Assembly: GCF_963678635.1 (NCBI RefSeq)
Contig: NW_026971180.1
Location: 1-27,992, forward strand
DNA length: 27,992 nt
Direction of reading: 5' to 3'
From: Symsagittifera roscoffensis
Taxonomy: Eukaryota > Xenacoelomorpha > Acoela > Convolutidae
Numbering within the stretch: position 1 is the stretch's first letter; each line of letters begins with the position of its first letter. Both the position numbers and the translations under genes were made by a program. Of this stretch, positions 19,405 through 27,414 are shown piece by piece. The notes under the pieces are model-generated. The model ran no database searches and was not told the DNA's origin. It worked only from the letters and a program-made list of their open reading frames with translations.

Positions 19405-19880
19405 TTTTTTTGTGAAAACGATTTTCTATTTGTTTTGCTGAGTCTAGCTATAGGATAAGGCAACTCTGAGTGTTTAGGTTGCAAACCTAATAAATCTAAG
19501 TCTTTTTTTATTTTAATTCATAAAGATATTAAAAGCGTTAGATGTGCATAAAAATTTAAATCCTAAGAGTTGCCCACAGTGTATAGGTTTTTCCCCGATC
19601 CACAAGGAAAAATTATAATAAAGAAGTATGAAGAAGACTATAGGAGTCTAAAAGCTCAATTTGACAAAAGTTTGAATTATGCATATCTGAAATTTTAAGT
19701 TCTTTTCTATTTCACTCCGAATCCAGATCGACATTCAAACTTGAACTCTATGCAAACGTTGTGTGCAATGAGATGAAGCCAAAAGTTTTTTTCTGAAAAG
19801 ATGTAGTGAAAACAAACCAAAACTTGTTTCGATTGGCCTGACTGGTCTATTCTTCAGGTTTGCTAAAATGATCCTGTACA
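19405..19880 (-). repeat. LTR B, 3' end truncated
   Basis: Begins on the minus strand with TGTACAGG at 19880 after a polypurine tract (19893-19881, same sequence as before LTR A). It matches LTR A and C but ends near 'AAAATCGTTTTCACAAA', without the ATCACA end or primer-binding site, and joins the next linker module directly. 'aattataataaagaagtatg' is shared by A and B. Confidence 0.65.
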
Positions 19881-19893
19881 TCTCCTACCCACC

Positions 19894-20455
19894 AAGAAAA
19901 TTTGGTCAATTAACTTCGTAGGGTTTGAATTTTTCTCTTCTCCTAGCTGCTGTGACAGTCTGAATTTAGTCCTTCTCGATAGTTGGCTTACTTTCGGTTT
20001 CGGTTTGATTACAGTAACTGTCTGCTCGTCTTCTTCTTCTGCACGTTAAATATAACGCTGAAATTTGGCTGTGATTATGCCCCACTAGTTTATCGATGTT
20101 CCGCGCCTGCGTCTCTTTTGACACCTCTTCTGTAGTTCTCCCATTTCAATACTGTATCTCAAAGCCACTCCCGTTTCCTCTCTCATCAGGTCCCAAAACG
20201 ATAGTGGTTGATTTTCGGGGTTGTGGTTGTCTCTCGGTATGAGTCATTTCACTCGCAGTGGTGCTCCTTGTTCAGATATGTCTGAATTTAATTAAATATA
20301 ACGGATTAATCGTAACATTTTTCATGCGCACAAATTTCTCAGCCATCTTTGTTCTTTCGCCATAACCTTATTCATTTTTAGTTTCCATTAGCTCTTTTTC
20401 AAATTTGCTGCCATCGCTTTCCTTCAAAAGGTTCTTCGTTCCATCTACAAAATTT
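19894..20455 (-). pseudogene. RNase H-integrase linker module, copy B
   Basis: Near-identical by eye to copy A and recognisably the same as 23066-23650. Relative to copy A it lacks about 28 bp after 'ctcagccatct' (near 20347). The frame with Trp-Asp-Leu-Met-Arg-Glu-Glu-Thr-Gly and Leu-Gln-Lys-Arg-Cys-Gln-Lys-Arg is still readable before a stop, as is Asp-Glu-Gln-Thr-Val-Thr-Val after it. Confidence 0.6.
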
Positions 20456-20931
20456 CCTTTGTGAAAACGATTTTCTATTTGTTTTGCTCACTGCTGAGTC
20501 TAGCTATAGGATAAGGCAATTCTGAGTGTTTAGGTTGCAAACTTCATAAATCTAAGTTTTTTTTTTATTTTAATTCATAAAGCTATTAAAAAAACGTTAG
20601 ATATGCATATAAATTTAAATCCTAAGAGTTGCCCACAGTGTATAGTTCTTTCCCCGATCCACAAGGAAAAATTATAATAAAGAAGTATGAAGACTATAGT
20701 AGTCTAAAAGCTCAATTTCCCAAAAGTTTGAATTATGCATATGTGGTTTTTTAAGTTCTCTTCTATTTTACTCCAATCCAGATCGACATTTAAAATGAAT
20801 TTCATGCAAACGTTGGGTGCAATGAAATGCTGCCAAAAAAATTTTCTGAAAAGATGTAGTTTAAAAAATTAAAATTTGGTTCGGTTGGCCTGTCTGGTCT
20901 ATTCTTCAGGTTTGCAAATTGATCTTGTACA
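20456..20931 (-). repeat. LTR C, 3' end truncated, joined to the main element
   Basis: Starts TGTACAAGATCA on the minus strand at 20931, directly after the polypurine-rich tract of the main element. It ends at the same truncated point as LTR B ('ttgtgaaaacgattttcta' on +). It is the most diverged of the three LTRs. The shared truncation in B and C shows that the module was formed once and then copied. Confidence 0.65.
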
Positions 20932-20965
20932 CCCATTTTTTCCTAACCCCATTTTTTTCCGTGGA
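20932..20965 (-). other. Polypurine tract of the main Ty3-type element
   Basis: The minus strand reads A7-TGGGG-TTAGG-A6-TGGG directly before TGTACAAG of LTR C. It is longer than the tract before LTRs A and B and differs from it in sequence. Confidence 0.55.
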
Positions 20966-22059
20966 GATCTTTGTCGCTGAATGGTTGACGAAATTTCCAA
21001 ATCTCAAAGGCTCTTTTTTCTTGTTTGGTTTTGTCGAAAGATTGCATTTTCTTGCCGAGAGTCGTGAAAGTGGTGAGGAAGGTGGAATAAAATTGTCGTC
21101 TCCTTGTTTGGAACGATTCTCAGAGCAACATCACTGGCTGTTTTTTTTGCGTTTCTTTTGTGAGTACTTAGTTCTCCCGTTAGATACGCCGCAAATCCTG
21201 AATTCGTCTTTAATTTTTTAATGAAATTGTCTGGTATAGTTCTTCTGGTAAACTTTTCGATTTTTGTTTTTTTTTTGTTTTGGAGCTGACTTGTTCGGCG
21301 TTGAACTGCTAGTACCCTCATCTGGTTTTTCCATCTTCTGGTGGTGTTTTCTGATTCTAATTTTTTCCTTTCCTGTCTTCGCTTCTGCTTGTGCAAACTT
21401 GAAACGTTTCGCTTTTTGTACTGTCAATTTCTTCTCTGACATGTTGATGGCCGCTTGTTCTTGCGTTCATGCGCAAAGTTTTTTCTACTTTGTTCTCAGA
21501 ACCGCCAGGTTTAATCCTCCCATGCCTCCGTTTCTCTGGCCGTGACTATTTTGAAACCATTTGTACGGAAAATTTGATTCTGCTGCCAGTTGTTGCCAAT
21601 TGTCTCACCTGGCTGATGTCTCTGTTCATTGGTGCCTGGTATTGGTTTGCGTGATTGGGCATTTACTGGAACTCTGCTTGCATTTCTCGGCCATTTTCGT
21701 TGTCGCCATTGAGGTGTAATTTTTGCGGTATACTGCAGCCCCAGTTCTTCTGATTGTTGATTCCAATTCGGATAGAACTCTCATTTTCAATGGTTTGATT
21801 GAAGCCTTCACGCTTTTTAACTTCTCATCTTGTGCCAGAACTTTTTTCGGCGAGGTGCACGTGCCCTCTTTCTGGTGTTCTATGAATGCTTCCTTCCAAA
21901 AGATCCGGATGTATTCAATAAAATCGCGATTGTCAGTCCTGTGATGACCGCAATTTTCGATTAGTGTTTTTTCGCGGCGTGTCCTCTTTCTTTATTTCTT
22001 AGCGCATATACTTCATGTAAAATTTTAAGGACTTGACCTCGCTCCTTCTTCCTCAACAT
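20966..22059 (-). pseudogene. Basic region after the Ty3-type integrase, family not recognised
   Basis: Overlapping open frames run along the minus strand with shifts between them: 22059-21961 (Met-Leu-Arg-Lys-Lys-Glu-Arg-Gly), about 21990-21626 (Asn-Cys-Gly-His-His-Arg-Thr-Asp, then Phe-Trp-Lys-Glu-Ala-Phe), about 21740-21511 (Asn-Asn-Trp-Gln-Gln-Asn-Gln), 21442-21218 (Met-Ser-Glu-Lys-Lys-Leu, Lys/Arg-rich) and 21396-21004. The composition is strongly basic with Gln and Ser, and no membrane segment or signal peptide is seen, so it does not look like an envelope gene. It could be the integrase tail, an extra reading frame or an insertion. No function is assigned. Confidence 0.45.
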
Positions 22060-22379
22060 TGACAACTACTGTTTAAACAGTGGGCTCATGTCTCTGGTCT
22101 TTTTTCATTTTCAGACAATTTTTTTTGTCTCTGGTTTCGTCGGCTCGTCTCTTGAGCTGTCAAGCTTTCAATATAGACCTCTCTTGACCCTCATTGTCTA
22201 AATGATGGAAATCAAACAAAAACTTATCCCTGATAAAGAAAAATTGTTTTTTCGTAGTCGCTAAAAATGTGCTTCAATTGACAGTTTCTGTAAAGTTTTC
22301 TGTTTTTCCATCCTAAACCTCTAATGATTGTACTGAGGCGTCTTGTTTTTGTGTTTCTTGTTTTTGTCAAGAATAATAA

Positions 22380-22990
22380 TTTCTACTCTTCCATTTAATG
22401 CTTGCGTCTTCCTTTCAGCTAAACCGCTGCCCTTATGGTCACCCATTGGACAAGGTTTTTGTTCCTTGACGTTTTCATTAAAAAAATCGGTTAAAGCTTT
22501 TATCTTTAATCGAGTTAAACGATTAATTTTTATCAGTTTTTGAAGTCAGTGAGTGTCGATGTATGATCCCAAGAATTTCTTAGTCATTATACCGAGTGTT
22601 GACTTTGTGACTTTCACCGAGGGAAGATTCAAAATTCTGTCGATTGATACAATTATACATGTTTTCTTTCCTTATTGAATTCTTGAGGTTCTGAATAACA
22701 TAATTGCAGCTCATGGCCCAAAAAGGATTATTTTATTGCCTTCTTACCAAATTGCCTTCTTACCATTTGCAACTATGATACTCATCAGCTAAATTCAATT
22801 TGTCGTTGTGCATGTGAGGCCACCACAAATAGCGCAACACCTTCATCATTGTCTCTTTTCCTAGATATCCTCAATGAACACGTTTCGTAACTGCTGTTCT
22901 TAGCTGTACTGGAATCAGTAATATGTTGGCTACTCAGAAAAATTCGTTAATCATTGCTATCTGGTTCAACAGTGGATTCGTCTTAAGTCC
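22380..22990 (-). pseudogene. Ty3-type integrase, zinc-binding and core remnants
   Basis: The zinc-binding part is at 22915-22760: Ile-Pro-Val-Gln-Leu-Arg, a His (22874-22876) followed by a stop and Gly-Tyr-Leu-Gly, then Tyr-Leu-Trp-Trp-Pro-His-Met and Ser-Cys-Lys-Trp (Cys at 22769-22771). This matches the H2C2 domain of Ty3-type integrases, with the second Cys lost. The core resumes near 22650 with Leu-Pro-Ser-Val-Lys-Val-Thr-Lys-Ser-Thr and ends with Gly-Asp-His-Lys-Gly-Ser-Gly-Leu-Ala-Glu-Arg; the last catalytic Glu is at 22414-22416. Where the second catalytic Asp is expected the codon is Asn (22522-22524). The first Asp falls in a deleted or shifted part between 22650 and 22757. Confidence 0.75.
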
Positions 22991-23065
22991 CATACGCTCG
23001 AACAACTGTCTGTCTCCTCACTCAGTTACTCTTGCACTGCAGTTACTCTTGAGTTCGGTCAAGCA

Positions 23066-23650
23066 GTTTTGGTCAATTAAAATCGTAGGGTTTGAAATGT
23101 TTTCTTCTCCTAGCTGCTGTGACAGTCTGATTTTAGTCCTTCTCGATTGTTGGCTCAATTTCGGTTTCGGTTTCATTACAGTGACTGTCTGCTCGTCAAC
23201 TTCTTCTGCACGTTAAATCTAACGCTACAATTTGGCTTTGATTATGCTCCAGTTGTTTATCGATGCACCGCGCCTGCGTCTCTTTTGACACCTCTTCTGT
23301 TGTTCTTCCAATTCGACACTGTTTCTCAAAGCCACTCCCGTTTCCTCTCCCATCAGGTCCCAAGACGACAGTGGTTGATTTGCGGGGTTGTGGTTGTCTC
23401 GCGGTATAAGTAATTTCACTCTCGGTGTTGCTCCTTGTTCATTTTTGTCTGAATTTAATTAACGGATTATTTGGAGCATTTTTCCGGCGCGCAAAAATTT
23501 CTCAGCCACTTCTGCTCTTCAAGTAGATCGTCGTGGTTTTGATCTTTCGCGATAATCTTATTCAAATTTAGGTTCCACTAGCTCTTTTGTAAATTCGTTG
23601 CCTCCATCTCTCTTCAAAAGGGTCTTCGTTCCACTTGCAGGACAAGTTTT
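23066..23650 (-). pseudogene. RNase H-integrase linker of the main Ty3-type element
   Basis: It sits between the RNase H remnant and the integrase zinc-binding domain and is the presumed source of modules A and B. The minus frame 23419-23225 reads Pro-Leu-Ser-Ser-Trp-Asp-Leu-Met-Gly-Glu and Gln-Lys-Arg-Cys-Gln-Lys-Arg-Arg-Arg-Arg. A later frame gives Glu-Val-Asp-Glu-Gln-Thr-Val-Thr-Val-Met-Lys-Pro-Lys and continues open to about 23010, toward the integrase. I do not recognise the linker as a known domain. It is basic, then acidic, and likely disordered. Confidence 0.55.
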
Positions 23651-23999
23651 TCTGTGTTTTTTTCTGAATTTCGAGTTTTGCTCTTGAATCCAATGTACTC
23701 TAAAAATTAATTTTCGACAACGGTTTTGAGATGTATTGTTTTTTGACCAACTTGACGGATTAGGACAAACTGGCTCCAATAGTTATCTGTTTCATTTGGG
23801 TTTTTGCACTCAAAAAACTCTAGAAAGTTTTCGTTCCGGTTGAACTTTTGATTTAAGCCACGATTCACTCTTCGGTTCTTTCAAAAATAAACAATTAGGC
23901 CCAAATTTTTTTTTAAACGAAATTGAACAATTTTAAGTTGTTAGAGTAATAACATATTGACTCATTAAACTAACTTGGATATGCAGTTTTTTATCTGTT
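23651..23999 (-). other. Decayed sequence between RNase H and linker
   Basis: A 73-codon minus frame (23779-23558) and a shorter one near 23850 (Asn-Phe-Leu-Glu-Phe-Phe-Glu-Cys) lie where the end of RNase H is expected. I could not match either to a known motif. Confidence 0.35.
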
Positions 24000-24090
24000 T
24001 CAGTCCAAGGCCGATGCTTTGTGATCTGTTGCAATAATAAATGATTTCCCAAGAAACTTTGTGTGTACCTTTCTACAGCTCATTAGTTGA
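24000..24090 (-). pseudogene. Ty3-type RNase H start, short remnant
   Basis: The minus strand reads Phe-Leu-Gly-Lys-Ser-Phe-Ile-Ile-Ala-Thr-Asp-His-Lys-Ala, with Thr-Asp-His-Lys at 24029-24018. In Ty3/gypsy pol the stretch 'LxGxxFxxxTDHxxL' marks the RNase H core. A stop follows at 24002-24000. Between this and the protease (24090-24540) there are only short frames and none of the RT motifs I looked for, so most of the polymerase has been deleted or has decayed past recognition. Confidence 0.65.
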
Positions 24091-24539
24091 AAAATTTGTA
24101 TGTCTATAAATGTCCGTCATTGTGCGCTGCCACAAACGATGTCAAAAATGCTATTAATTGATTCTTGACATATTTTTGATCCAATAAAATTAAGCAAAAA
24201 ACCCCTTTTTTGACAATTTGACTCGCCCAACAAGAAGCTCAACAATGTTAGGAATCTGATACCAACTTTTAAATTATTGTTTCTTGATTAGGTTTTGCAT
24301 CTACTGCTAAATTCTGTGAGTGCTAAATTTTCATTATCTCCAAAATGTTCTTGATTTTGAAAAGGGATTCTTCTACTTTTCTTTTGGATGTAACAAAGTG
24401 GATATTGATTTTTGAACTTACTACTTGGTTTTTTATTGCCCATTGTCTGGTAATCATTTGTTTGAATCTTTCATTAGTTTTTTCAAACCTTCAGACAGCG
24501 GACACAGTAGCAAATCAAATTTGAACCGTTGCTTTGGTG

Positions 24540-24830
24540 CAAATCACAGACTCGTAGAGAATTCAAACTCGCACTGTAAATCCAATCCCAGTATACACCT
24601 TGTGCGTTGTTCTCTTATCTCCGTCCCCGCCGATCAGGAATCCTTTTTTAAGCCAAGACTATAAACGAGTGTTTGCTGTAAATGAGCTGATTGCTTGAGT
24701 TTTTCTGCCGGTTTAGAATTTGGCTTCATCGACGAACATTGGATAATGTCCAATTGTGAAAACTAACCGGACTACCCGTGTTAACGGTCATGAATCTGAT
24801 CTGTTTGTCTATGCTCATTGAAGTCACTTG
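24540..24830 (-). pseudogene. Ty3-type aspartic protease (retropepsin), active-site Asp changed
   Basis: The minus frame 24818-24726 reads Lys-Gln-Ile-Arg-Phe-Met-Thr-Val-Asn-Thr-Gly-Ser-Pro-Val-Ser-Phe. Retropepsins have Asp-Thr-Gly-Ser/Ala here; the Asn codon is at 24782-24780. About 65 codons later, in another frame, Cys-Ile-Leu-Gly-Leu-Asp-Leu (Leu-Gly-Leu-Asp at 24591-24580) gives the C-terminal signature. The two parts have the right spacing for a protease of about 100 residues that would cut the polyprotein. The shift and the missing Asp make it inactive. Confidence 0.7.
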
Positions 24831-24934
24831 ATTTTTAGCAACTCAACTTGTTAAATTTTTGATCTTTCATTATATCTATTTTTTAATTCTTATTTCCTCC
24901 CTCATTTCCACCGTGTGACTTGGTTGAATCGCAA

Positions 24935-25140
24935 ATTGTGATTGTACGTTTTTTCATCTGATCAATTGCTGCCAATCCGGTTTTGTTTGAGACGGTTTTA
25001 AAGTCGTCGCACTCTTCAAAGTTTTCTATCACTTTACAGTCTTCTTGTGATGCCTAGGCGTCCTCGGCTACTTCGCTCACTTGCTCTGATCTGCACATTT
25101 TTGCAAAGTGATTTTGTTTATTGCACTTTTTTTCATAATT
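24935..25140 (-). pseudogene. Ty3-type gag nucleocapsid zinc knuckle and gag-pol linker
   Basis: Minus strand Cys-Asn-Lys-Gln-Asn-His-Phe-Ala-Lys-Met-Cys (25125-25093) is the second half of a Cys-x2-Cys-x4-His-x4-Cys knuckle that binds element RNA. The first Cys is replaced by Glu (codon at 25134-25132). 'NHFA..C' is the style seen in Mag-like elements of animals. Downstream, Glu-Glu-Cys-Asp-Asp-Phe-Lys and Gly-Leu-Ala-Ala-Ile-Asp stay in the same frame after one stop, leading toward the protease. Confidence 0.7.
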
Positions 25141-26058
25141 TCTCTATGGTCGGAATATCTTCGGATGCCTCTCTGCACTTAAGTGTCCATATCAATTGCG
25201 TGGTTTTTGCTCTGAACTAAATTCTGCATTCCTAAACCTCGATGCCTTTTTGAAATGTTTCTTTTTTTTTGTAAACCCTTTTGCTCCTCTTTTTTGTGTT
25301 CCTGGTTGCCATGATTAGTTTTTGGTTCTTGCTTAATTTTTTTAAACAAAATGTACAATGTTTTTGCTGCCCCTGCAGTCAATGTTTTCTTTCCTGAAAA
25401 GCCAATGTTGTTTCTTTACTGTGATTAAACTTAGTTGCCCTTTTGAGTACTTCTTTCGTAGATTATATTTCACACGTCAACGTGTCTTGTAAGGTCACCT
25501 AGCTCAATTTGGAAAAGATACATCACTTTTTAATTCACCTATCAAGGTTCCCAAAGTAACCATTTCCGATTTGCCTGCCTGTGCAGTTAAATCAGCTTGA
25601 AATGCGTTCAATAATTCTAGCTGTTTTAGTGCTCTTTTAACCACTGGGTTTTGTGGGTTTGTTGATTGTTTATTTGTTCTCCCACCAAAACAGGAATAAT
25701 AGAACTCCAAACAGTTTTGGAATTAAAAAAAAACAGTCTGTCCCAATTGTAGTCTGCTCAATTTTTTCTCGTTGTTTTCCTGTTGTAATTTTTGCAACGC
25801 AAACTTGTTTTGTTTGTTGCTTTCTAGCCGCTAATGCCATTGCATCTTCTCCAGTTTTGGGGCTTTTGGTATGTTTGTTGATTCCTTTAAAAACCCTTGT
25901 TAGATCTTCTTCTATCAGCTACAAATTGAGATTCTCTTTCACCGTGACCACCATTAAAAACTGTACGAGCTAAGTTTGAATTGACACGTCGGGTCAAGAT
26001 TCCACATAAACCAGATTACTGGTATGTCGAAATCATTCCGGTTAACTTGCTTTAAAAA
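25141..26058 (-). pseudogene. Ty3-type gag, main copy
   Basis: It begins just inside the primer-binding site with Met-Gly-Phe-Leu-Lys-Gln and runs in broken frames: 26058-25954, about 25860-25665 (Gly-Glu-Asp-Ala-Met-Ala-Leu-Ala-Ala-Arg), 25710-25504 (Asn-Pro-Val-Val-Lys-Arg-Ala-Leu) and 25382-25179 (very Lys/Gln-rich). Its place between primer-binding site and zinc knuckle, and the match of its start to 18090-18291, are the reasons for the call. No capsid motif is clear enough to name. Confidence 0.5.
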
Positions 26059-26059
26059 T

Positions 26060-26075
26060 CCCATTGGCTGCGCCA
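26060..26075 (-). other. Primer-binding site, upstream copy
   Basis: Minus strand 'TGGCGCAGCCAATGGG' follows 'TATCACC', in the same setting as the site at 18292-18308 and sharing its first seven bases. The LTR end here is CC instead of CA. Confidence 0.55.
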
Positions 26076-26180
26076 GGTGATACTCCAAGGAACTCAGTTG
26101 ATGATGGTAAGTTCCTTGAACATCTTTTCTATTTGTTTTGTTAACTGCTGAGTCTAGGCCTACCATTAAGCAACTCTGAA
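26076..26180 (-). repeat. 5' LTR remnant of the Ty3-type element
   Basis: The first hundred bases next to the primer-binding site match the LTR family: 'gtgatactcca.ggaactcagttgat', 'tttctatttgttttg', 'ctgctgagtctag' and 'aagcaactctga'. Beyond 26180 similarity fades to scattered words, so the rest of this LTR has diverged or been replaced. Confidence 0.5.
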
Positions 26181-26457
26181 GGTTACGATAGGAAATTGTG
26201 AATGACTCTAGTTCATACTGGCGTTGGTACATGAAGAAAACTTGGTTAATATTAGCGGTGTACGTAATTATAAATCCTCAATGCTCCTGCCTGAATTGTT
26301 TCTTCCCATGTTGGCCATTGATGGACCAGGATCATTACGACTTGGGTACAAAACCAGAGTTTAACATCAACGTTTCAACGTTTTTTTTAATTTTTGAATT
26401 CTTCAAGAGTTTCTGACCGAACAAAAATGCATCAGTTGCTAAAAACTTTTGTTGATG
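26181..26457. other. No recognised gene
   Basis: The sequence may be the far end of the decayed 5' LTR. Only short frames without motifs are present. Confidence 0.3.
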
Positions 26458-26835
26458 AGTACCCGTACCGAGAAAATCGGGAAAACCGAGAAAAAAGTCT
26501 CCTGCTGAGGCTCTAACCCCTGACCTTCTGATTTCTAGACAATTGCTCTATCCACTCGGCTACAGGCCTTGACGCAGGTTGGTACTCTCAGCACTTTCAG
26601 CAGTACAACAAGTGTAAGTTTCCGTTGTATTGCTGCTGTTATTGTGTATACTCGAAGCTTGTTTATCTCGTTGCGGTTGAGCCGTTAACTGATTTCTGGT
26701 TATTTCTTTCCAGAAAATGTTTATTTCTAAACAAGAAAAGAAATAGAGCGCTTCTGGAAAATACGAGAAAACTAGGCTAGATGATCTATATAAAATATTT
26801 ATCTAGAAAAACAGCTTCCGTTGGGTACGGGTAAA
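26458..26835. mobile_element. Possible small element with 10-bp inverted ends
   Basis: 'tacccgtacc' near 26459-26468 is the reverse complement of 'ggtacgggta' near 26824-26833. The segment between them (about 375 bp) contains the tRNA-like sequence. No target duplication could be confirmed and ten bases can match by chance, so this is tentative. Confidence 0.3.
26500..26570 (-). other. Degenerate tRNA-like sequence (pseudo-tRNA or tRNA-derived SINE head)
   Basis: On the minus strand 'TAGCCGAGTGGATAGAGCA' fits a Pol III A box and D arm, and 'GGTTAGAGCC' resembles a B box that is one base short. A seven-base loop C-T-A-G-A-A-A would place AGA as the anticodon, but only about three of five pairs form in the anticodon and T stems and the acceptor stem barely pairs. 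A T6 run, the usual Pol III stop, lies a few bases downstream. The stems are too poor for a working tRNA. Confidence 0.5.
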
Positions 26836-27216
26836 ACATTTTGCATTCGAAAAAATTTCCACAAGAAATTTTTTAAAAAATGAAAACAGCATCCCTTCAG
26901 TTTTTCCTCTACTTTCTATGTTTTTACTTGAAACACAGAGGTTGGAGCATTGTTTATGTGCTCCTTGCACAGCAACTGACTAGCCTTGTTGATGCATGCA
27001 TATATTCGCAACCAAACCAAAACCGAATAATTACCGTACGAGAGACTAGCAAACAAGAACATGACATCCCTTCCCTATACCTCGACCCGGGTCCCCACCA
27101 AAAATTAAACTTATCAAGTGCTAAAATAATTACTATGTGATAAATTCAAATGGAGAGTAATCCTTGACGCCGCACGAGCAAAGCTTATTCCCGGTAAAAG
27201 CAAAAAGATTGCGATA
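26836..27216. other. Unassigned sequence with one 86-codon frame
   Basis: The + frame 26880-27140 starts with a hydrophobic stretch (Phe-Phe-Leu-Tyr-Phe-Leu-Cys-Phe) but matches nothing I know and has no clear promoter or splice context. I treat it as probably non-coding. Confidence 0.3.
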
Positions 27217-27316
27217 GAGTCGAACAAAGTCCAGTAAAGCCGAACAAAGTCGAACAAAATCGAACAAAGTCGAACAATGTCCGGTATAGTCGAACAAAGT
27301 GGAGCAAAGTCGAACT
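27217..27316. repeat. 10-bp minisatellite, about ten units
   Basis: Units of 'cgaacaaagt' follow one another in exact 10-base register. Variants such as 'ccagtaaagc', 'cgaacaatgt' and 'ccggtatagt' suggest a 20-bp higher-order pattern. Because ten is not a multiple of three, every frame reads a 10-residue periodic peptide; minus-strand frames give repeats such as Leu-Phe-Asp-Phe-Val-Arg-Leu-Cys. These are by-products of the repeat and not genes. Confidence 0.85.
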
Positions 27317-27414
27317 GAAAAAGTCGAAAACGTACATCGCTCGAGCGTTTCGGTCGAATCATGAGTCAAGCACCTCATCCCGGGCTCTAGGATTCAGTGT
27401 ATTCAAGAATTGAA

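Larger units (their letters stand above)
18090..26180 (-). mobile_element. Ty3-type LTR retrotransposon complex, minus strand
   Basis: Domains recognised in minus-strand order are: primer-binding site (26075-26060), gag, zinc knuckle (25125-25093), protease (24818-24580), RNase H remnant (24086-24000), linker, zinc-binding and core integrase (22915-22414), a basic unknown region, polypurine tract and LTR (20931). The protease-RNase H-integrase order is that of Ty3/gypsy elements, not copia. The reverse transcriptase between protease and RNase H is missing or unrecognisable. Beyond the LTR lies a tandem series of LTR-linker modules ending in a second primer-binding site and gag start. Long open frames are rare because of many stops and shifts. 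Confidence 0.75.

Noticed and set aside
20919-21944. Several hydrophobic plus-strand frames of 60-100 codons
   Set aside because: They mirror the Lys/Arg-rich minus-strand frames of the Ty3-type element. Lys and Arg codons read in reverse give Phe, Leu and Ser, which imitates membrane segments.
20966-22059. Envelope-type gene of the Ty3-type element
   Set aside because: No signal peptide, membrane anchor or cysteine pattern is seen; the composition is basic and hydrophilic.
26500-26570. Functional serine tRNA with AGA anticodon
   Set aside because: Stem pairing is poor in the acceptor, anticodon and T arms, the B box is short by one base, and the long variable arm of serine tRNAs is absent.
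27217-27316. CRISPR-like array of short repeats
   Set aside because: The units abut with no unique spacers and the sequence context is eukaryotic transposon DNA, so this is a minisatellite.
27114-27378. Two overlapping minus-strand frames with repeated Leu-Phe-Asp-Phe-Val-Arg words
   Set aside because: The repeats arise from the 10-bp minisatellite read in overlapping frames. No coding signal is seen outside it.
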